Positions 59,250-64,000 of a stretch of 64,000 nt of DNA are shown here, one piece after another (within the stretch, counting starts at the first letter, position 1; each line of letters starts with the position of its first letter). The position numbers and the translations under genes were made by a program. Under the pieces are notes generated by a model. The model ran no database searches. It was given only the letters and a program-made list of their open reading frames with translations, and was not told the DNA's origin. Origin of the DNA: Fictibacillus arsenicus. Its GTDB lineage: Bacteria; Bacillota; Bacilli; Bacillales; Fictibacillaceae. The DNA lies in contig NZ_MQMF01000002.1 of the NCBI RefSeq assembly GCF_001999465.1, forward strand, positions 62,001-126,000, written 5' to 3'.

Positions 59250-62200
59250 ACGAGCACCTTTTCATTTTTTGTGAAGGATGAAAGAGCATGAGCTGAGAAT
59301 GAAATAGATTCAAGAACTTCTAACAGTGCTACTGAAGTATCCAAGTTTGTCAGACAAACTACTCCGTTTTCAGCACACTCTCTTCGGATTCGGAATCCGT
59401 CTCTTGCCGGGATCTTTCCTTTAGTCAGTGTGTTTACAACGAACTGTGCTTCACCTTTTCGAATAACATCAAGCAGGTTTCTTCCTTCAGAACCGATCTT
59501 GCCGACTACATCTACAGGAATCCCTTCTTTTTCGATAATGCTTGCTGTTCCTTCTGTTGCCATAATGGTGTATCCGATTTCGTAAAATCTTTTAACCATA
59601 TCAAGTGCTTCAGCTTTATCTTTATCAGCAACCGTAAAGAGCACAGTTCCGTATGCCGGAATCTTCATTCCAGATGCGATAAGACCCTTGTAAAGCGCTT
59701 TTTGAAGATTCTTATCTCTTCCCATTACTTCCCCAGTTGATTTCATTTCAGGTCCTAAATACGTATCGACCCTGCGCAGTTTTGCGAATGAGAACACTGG
59801 AACTTTAACGGACACCTCATCTGCTTCCTTTTGATAACCCGTTTCATACCCTTGTTTCTTCAGGCTTTCACCTAAGATCACTTTTGTTGCTGTGTTCGCC
59901 ATCGGCACACCAGTGATCTTGCTTAAGAATGGAACTGTGCGGCTGGAACGAGGGTTCACTTCAAGTACGTAAACTTCATCTTTATGCCATACAAATTGGA
60001 TGTTCAAAAGACCGACTATATTTAAGCCTTTTGCAATAGCTATCGTTCTGTCTATAATTTTTTGTTTAATCTCTTCAGGAAGTGTTTGAGGAGGATAAAC
60101 GGCGATCGAGTCACCTGAGTGAACTCCTGCGCGTTCTATATGCTCCATCATTCCTGGGATAAAGACGTCTGTTCCGTCAGAGATCGCGTCAACTTCAATC
60201 TCTTTTCCTTCAAGGTATCTATCTACTAAAACGGGATGATCTGGATTAACTCTTGCTGCATTCTCCATGTACTGCAGGAGTTCGCTTTCCTGATAAACAA
60301 TCTCCATCGCACGTCCGCCAAGTACATAAGATGGACGAACGAGCACCGGATAACCGATTGATGATGCTATAGCTACCGCGTCTGTTACTGAAAAAGCGGT
60401 TTTTCCTGCAGGCTGAGGAATGTTAAGCTTTTGCATCACTTTTTCAAAACGTTCTCTGTCTTCTGCCAAATCCATACTGTCGAGCGAAGTTCCAAGAATT
60501 TTGATTCCTCTTCTCTCAAGCTCTTCAGAAAGGTTGATCGCTGTTTGTCCCCCAAACTGGACGATAACTCCTTCCGGCTTTTCATGCTGAATGACATGCA
60601 TAACATCTTCTACAGTCAATGGCTCAAAATAAAGCTTGTCAGACATGCTAAAGTCTGTAGAAACCGTCTCAGGGTTATTATTAATGATGATTGCTTCATA
60701 ACCTGCTTCTTGAATCGCCCATACTGTATGAACAGTCGCATAGTCGAATTCAATTCCCTGCCCGATTCTGATCGGCCCTGAGCCTAGTACAACTACACTC
60801 TTTTTATCTGTGATGACCGACTCATCTTCATCACCATATGTTCCGTAGTAGTAGGGTGTAGCTGATTCGAATTCGGCTGCACAAGTATCTACCATTTTAA
60901 AAACTGGCATGATTTTTTCATTTTGTCTGAATTTATAAAGGTCGTATTCATCCATTCCCCAAGCTTCTGCAATCCATCTGTCGCTGAATCCTTTTTCCTT
61001 AGCTTTTTGTAAGATTCCAGCATCATGCTTACGTTCCTTCACCCTGTCTTCCAGTAAAATAATACCGTGCAATTTTTCAAGGAAGAAGAGATCCATCTTC
61101 GTCCATTCTTGAATTTGCTCAACTGTGATTCCCATTCTGAATGCTTCTGCGATATAGAATAATCTTTCATCATCCGCTCTTAGAATTTTTTCTTCGACTT
61201 CTGATTCTGTAAGGTGATTTTCTTTCACTTCCAGGTGGAAAGCCGAGATTTCAAGCGAACGAACTGCTTTTAAAAGTGATTCTTCAAAGTTGCGCCCGAT
61301 TGCCATAACCTCTCCTGTTGCCTTCATTTGAGTTCCAAGTTTTCGGTTCGCACCTTCGAACTTATCAAACGGCCATCTTGGAATCTTCGTTACGATGTAA
61401 TCAAGTGCAGGTTCAAAACAAGCGTATGTGGTACCTGTTACTGGGTTTTTAACCTCATCTAACGTGTAGCCGACAGCGATTTTAGCTGCAAGCTTTGCGA
61501 TTGGATAACCAGTAGCTTTGGATGCTAAGGCTGATGAACGGCTTACCCTCGGATTTACTTCGATTACATAATATTGTGAGCTATCTGGATCAAGTGCCAG
61601 CTGAACGTTGCATCCGCCTTCGATTTTTAATGCTCTAATAATTTTTAATGAAGCGTTGCGCAGCAGCTGATAGTCTCGGTCTGTTAACGTTTGACTAGGT
61701 GCAACAACGATTGAATCTCCTGTATGGATCCCCACTGGATCAATGTTTTCCATGTTGCATACAACGATTGCAGTGTCGTTCTTATCTCTCATCACTTCAT
61801 ATTCAATTTCTTTAAATCCTGCGATACTCTTTTCAATCAATACTTGTCCAACCGGACTAGCATGCAGCCCTGCCGGTGTGATTTCTAAGAACTCTTCTTC
61901 ATCGTTTACGATACCGCCCCCAGTTCCACCTAGTGTGAAAGCAGGTCGGATGATCACCGGGTATCCATGTTCTTCAACAAACTCCCTAGCCTCATCCATG
62001 TTATGGACAATCGCGCTCTCAGGAACTGGTTCATTCAGCTCTCTCATTAGCTCTCTAAACAGGTCACGGTCTTCTGCCTGCTGAATTGAAGGCAGTTTTG
62101 TACCTAATAGTTCCACGTTATATTCTTCTAAAATACCGGAATTGTCGAGTTCGACGGCCATGTTTAGGCCAGTTTGTCCCCCAAGTGTTGCAAGAAGACC

Positions 62201-62452
62201 ATCCGGGCGTTCCTGACGGATAATTCTTGATACAAACTCAAGTGTTAAAGGTTCGATGTATACCTTATCCGCCATGTTCGGATCTGTCATAATGGTTGCC
62301 GGATTTGAGTTTACAAGTACAACTTCATATCCTTCTTCTTTTAATGCTTGGCAAGCCTGTGTTCCTGCATAATCAAACTCCGCTGCTTGTCCAATTACAA
62401 TCGGTCCTGATCCAATTACTAAAATTTTTCGGATATCATGTCGTTTAGGCAT
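59246..62452 (-). CDS. carB: carbamoyl-phosphate synthase large subunit (pyrimidine-type)
   Basis: Makes carbamoyl phosphate from bicarbonate, ATP and ammonia delivered by CarA. It has 1068 residues with two homologous ATP-grasp halves (about 1-400 and 550-930). Each starts with a GSGPI(V/R)IGQ motif and contains EVNPR. An oligomerisation domain separates them and an MGS-like regulatory domain ends the protein. In B. subtilis this is PyrAB, regulated with the pyr operon. It overlaps carA by 8 nt. Confidence 0.98.
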
Positions 62453-63542
62453 TCTGCATCAAACCTTCTTTCTTTGTTGTTTTAATCATATTCATGAAGT
62501 CATCAAAGATCGGATTAGAATCTTGCGGTCCAGGTGACGCTTCGGGATGATATTGGATAGAAAACGCGGGTTTCACTTTATGTTTCAACCCTTCAACTGT
62601 TCCATCGTTTACAGCCTGATGAGTAAGTTCCAAAGAAGTGTTCATTAATGAATCTTCAGTAACTGCGTATCCGTGGTTTTGTGAAGTAAGGGCAATCTTA
62701 CCTGTTTCAAGATCTCTTACAGGATGATTCGATCCGCGATGTCCAAACTTCAGCTTTTCAGTATTGCCGCCGCAAGCTAGGGCTAGAAGCTGGTGACCTA
62801 GGCAGATTCCTAAAATCGGGATGTTGTAGTTTAAAAGCTCTTGTATCATCGTGATGCCTTCAGGGACATCTTTTGGATCTCCAGGTCCGTTGCTCAAAAG
62901 AACACCGTCTGGCTGAAGACGGATTATATCGGCTGCAGGCGTATTATACGGTACTACGATAACGTCGCATAATCTTCTTGATAATTCTCTCAGCATACCT
63001 GTCTTTACTCCAAAATCCACTACAACCACTCTATTTCCGCTGTTCGGAAGGTGATATGGTGAATTAGCCGAAACTTTTGATACTTGATCAGTGGTTAAAG
63101 GGGCTGAGTTCATTTCGTCGATGATTTTTTGAGCATTTTCAATCGTATTGGACAATCTTCCCTTTAACGTTCCGTGCTGTCTGATTTTTCTTGTTAATTT
63201 TCTTGTATCTATTCCGTATAGCCCTGGAATATCTTTAGCCGTCAGCCAGCTGCTTAAGGATTGAATTCCTTCATGATGGTTAGGAAATTCCGCATGTTCA
63301 TTTACAATGATTCCGCTTGCCGCCGGGCGAATGGATTCATAATCAGAACGATTGATGCCATAATTCCCTACTAGCGGATAAGTGAAAGTGATAATTTGGT
63401 CGCAGTATGAAGGATCTGTCAGAACTTCCTGATAGCCTGTCATACTTGTTGTAAAAACAACCTCTCCGTTCGCTTCACGGTTTGATCCAAATGCTAAACC
63501 ATTAAAAATTGTGCCATCTTCTAAGATTAAGTAACGTTTCAT
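62445..63542 (-). CDS. carA: carbamoyl-phosphate synthase small subunit (pyrimidine-type)
   Basis: Glutaminase subunit that supplies ammonia to CarB. It has 365 residues. The N-terminal domain has [17 protein letters not shown]. The class I amidotransferase domain has NGPGDP, the nucleophile C247 in [12 protein letters not shown] and the H-E pair in [10 protein letters not shown]. The ATG overlaps the pyrC stop. It is PyrAA in B. subtilis. Confidence 0.98.
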   Translation of the reverse strand: MKRYLILEDGTIFNGLAFGSNREANGEVVFTTSMTGYQEVLTDPSYCDQIITFTYPLVGNYGINRSDYESIRPAASGIIVNEHAEFPNHHEGIQSLSSWLTAKDIPGLYGIDTRKLTRKIRQHGTLKGRLSNTIENAQKIIDEMNSAPLTTDQVSKVSANSPYHLPNSGNRVVVVDFGVKTGMLRELSRRLCDVIVVPYNTPAADIIRLQPDGVLLSNGPGDPKDVPEGITMIQELLNYNIPILGICLGHQLLALACGGNTEKLKFGHRGSNHPVRDLETGKIALTSQNHGYAVTEDSLMNTSLELTHQAVNDGTVEGLKHKVKPAFSIQYHPEASPGPQDSNPIFDDFMNMIKTTKKEGLMQNA

Positions 63543-64000
63543 ACGAAGCTCTCCTCCTTGTTGTAAACAAGCTTTCCTTCAAAAATTGTTGCGACCGGCC
63601 ATCCTTTGCATACTCGTCCATCAAATGGTGTATTTTTACCTTTAGAAACAAATGTTTTTGCATCAATTGCTTCTTCTTTATTTAAATCAACAATTGTTAA
63701 ATCTGCTTTTGCTCCTTCTAAAAGTGTTCCGTATGGAAGATTAAAGCTCTCAGCAGGTTTGTTGGTCATCATGTCAACCAGCTCTTGCAGTGTTAAAATG
63801 CCTTGGTTTAAAACAAGCTCCGTGTATAGAAGCGGAAAAGCAGTCTCGAGTCCTACGATACCGAACGGTGCAAGTTCAACATCCTGTTTTTTCTCTTCAG
63901 CACTGTGCGGAGCATGATCAGTTGCGATAAAGTCAATCGTTCCTTCTTTTAAGCCTTGTATTAGTGCCTCGCGGTCACTTTCGCTTCTTAAAGGCGGGTT
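63539..64000 (-). CDS. pyrC: dihydroorotase (5' part beyond window)
   Basis: Zinc enzyme closing carbamoyl-aspartate to dihydroorotate. The last 154 codons are present, and the frame is open to the window edge. The metal/catalytic aspartate is in [10 protein letters not shown], near the edge. [42 protein letters not shown] and the C-terminal [16 protein letters not shown] are typical. It overlaps carA by 4 nt. Position in the pyrC-carA-carB order confirms the pyrimidine role. Confidence 0.97.
   Translation of the reverse strand, partial: NPPLRSESDREALIQGLKEGTIDFIATDHAPHSAEEKKQDVELAPFGIVGLETAFPLLYTELVLNQGILTLQELVDMMTNKPAESFNLPYGTLLEGAKADLTIVDLNKEEAIDAKTFVSKGKNTPFDGRVCKGWPVATIFEGKLVYNKEESFV

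Overview
The window is a stretch of core chromosome from a low-GC, spore-forming member of the Bacillaceae. The gene order follows the Bacillus subtilis pyr-to-codY region closely. Spore genes (spoVM, a small acid-soluble spore protein), the FapR lipid regulator, RemA, YlxM, YlqF/RbgA and PrkC/PrpC all fit that lineage. The repeats and local gene order recall Bacillus sensu lato relatives such as Fictibacillus, but the genus is a guess. Nearly all genes are on the minus strand. Only yfkK, rpmB and rqcH are on the plus strand.

Reading in the direction of most transcription (right to left), the window opens with the tail of the pyrimidine operon: pyrC (partial), carA, carB, pyrK, pyrD, pyrF and pyrE, plus an appended methyltransferase. 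Then come rqcH (plus), a calcium-type P-ATPase, a tandem-repeat island, remA, gmk, rpoZ, coaBC, priA, def, fmt, rsmB, rlmN, prpC, prkC, rsgA and rpe. A TPP riboswitch controls thiT-thiN. It is followed by spoVM, rpmB (plus), yloU and fakA, the serine dehydratase pair sdaAB-sdaAA, and recG. The fatty-acid cluster fapR-plsX-fabD-fabG-acpP leads to rnc, yfkK (plus), smc and ftsY. The SRP/ribosome cluster is ylxM-ffh-rpsP-khpA, rimM-trmD and rplS, followed by lepB, rbgA, rnhB, ylqG-ylqH, a small SASP gene, sucC-sucD, dprA, topA, trmFO, xerC, hslV and hslU (partial).

The genes themselves are mostly well-known housekeeping families. The unusual content is in the gaps between them. (1) A dispersed, imperfectly palindromic element of about 130-250 bp occurs five times, always in the same orientation, in two length classes plus one internally deleted copy; a possible solo end lies near ylxM. 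(2) There is a 20-bp tandem array of about 14 units and, elsewhere, a degenerate array with a GCGTG anchor at exact 21-bp steps. (3) Two of these repeat-bearing gaps lie where B. subtilis carries ylqD and yloC, and neither gene is present here. (4) Several regulatory arrangements stand out. A perfect 19-bp palindrome fills the spacer of the sucC promoter. A FapR-like operator is followed by a terminator-like hairpin inside the fapR leader. A TPP riboswitch has split the rpe-thiN junction. No clearly new multi-gene defence or metabolic system is visible.

All calls come from reading the sequence and recognising families. No database search was run.
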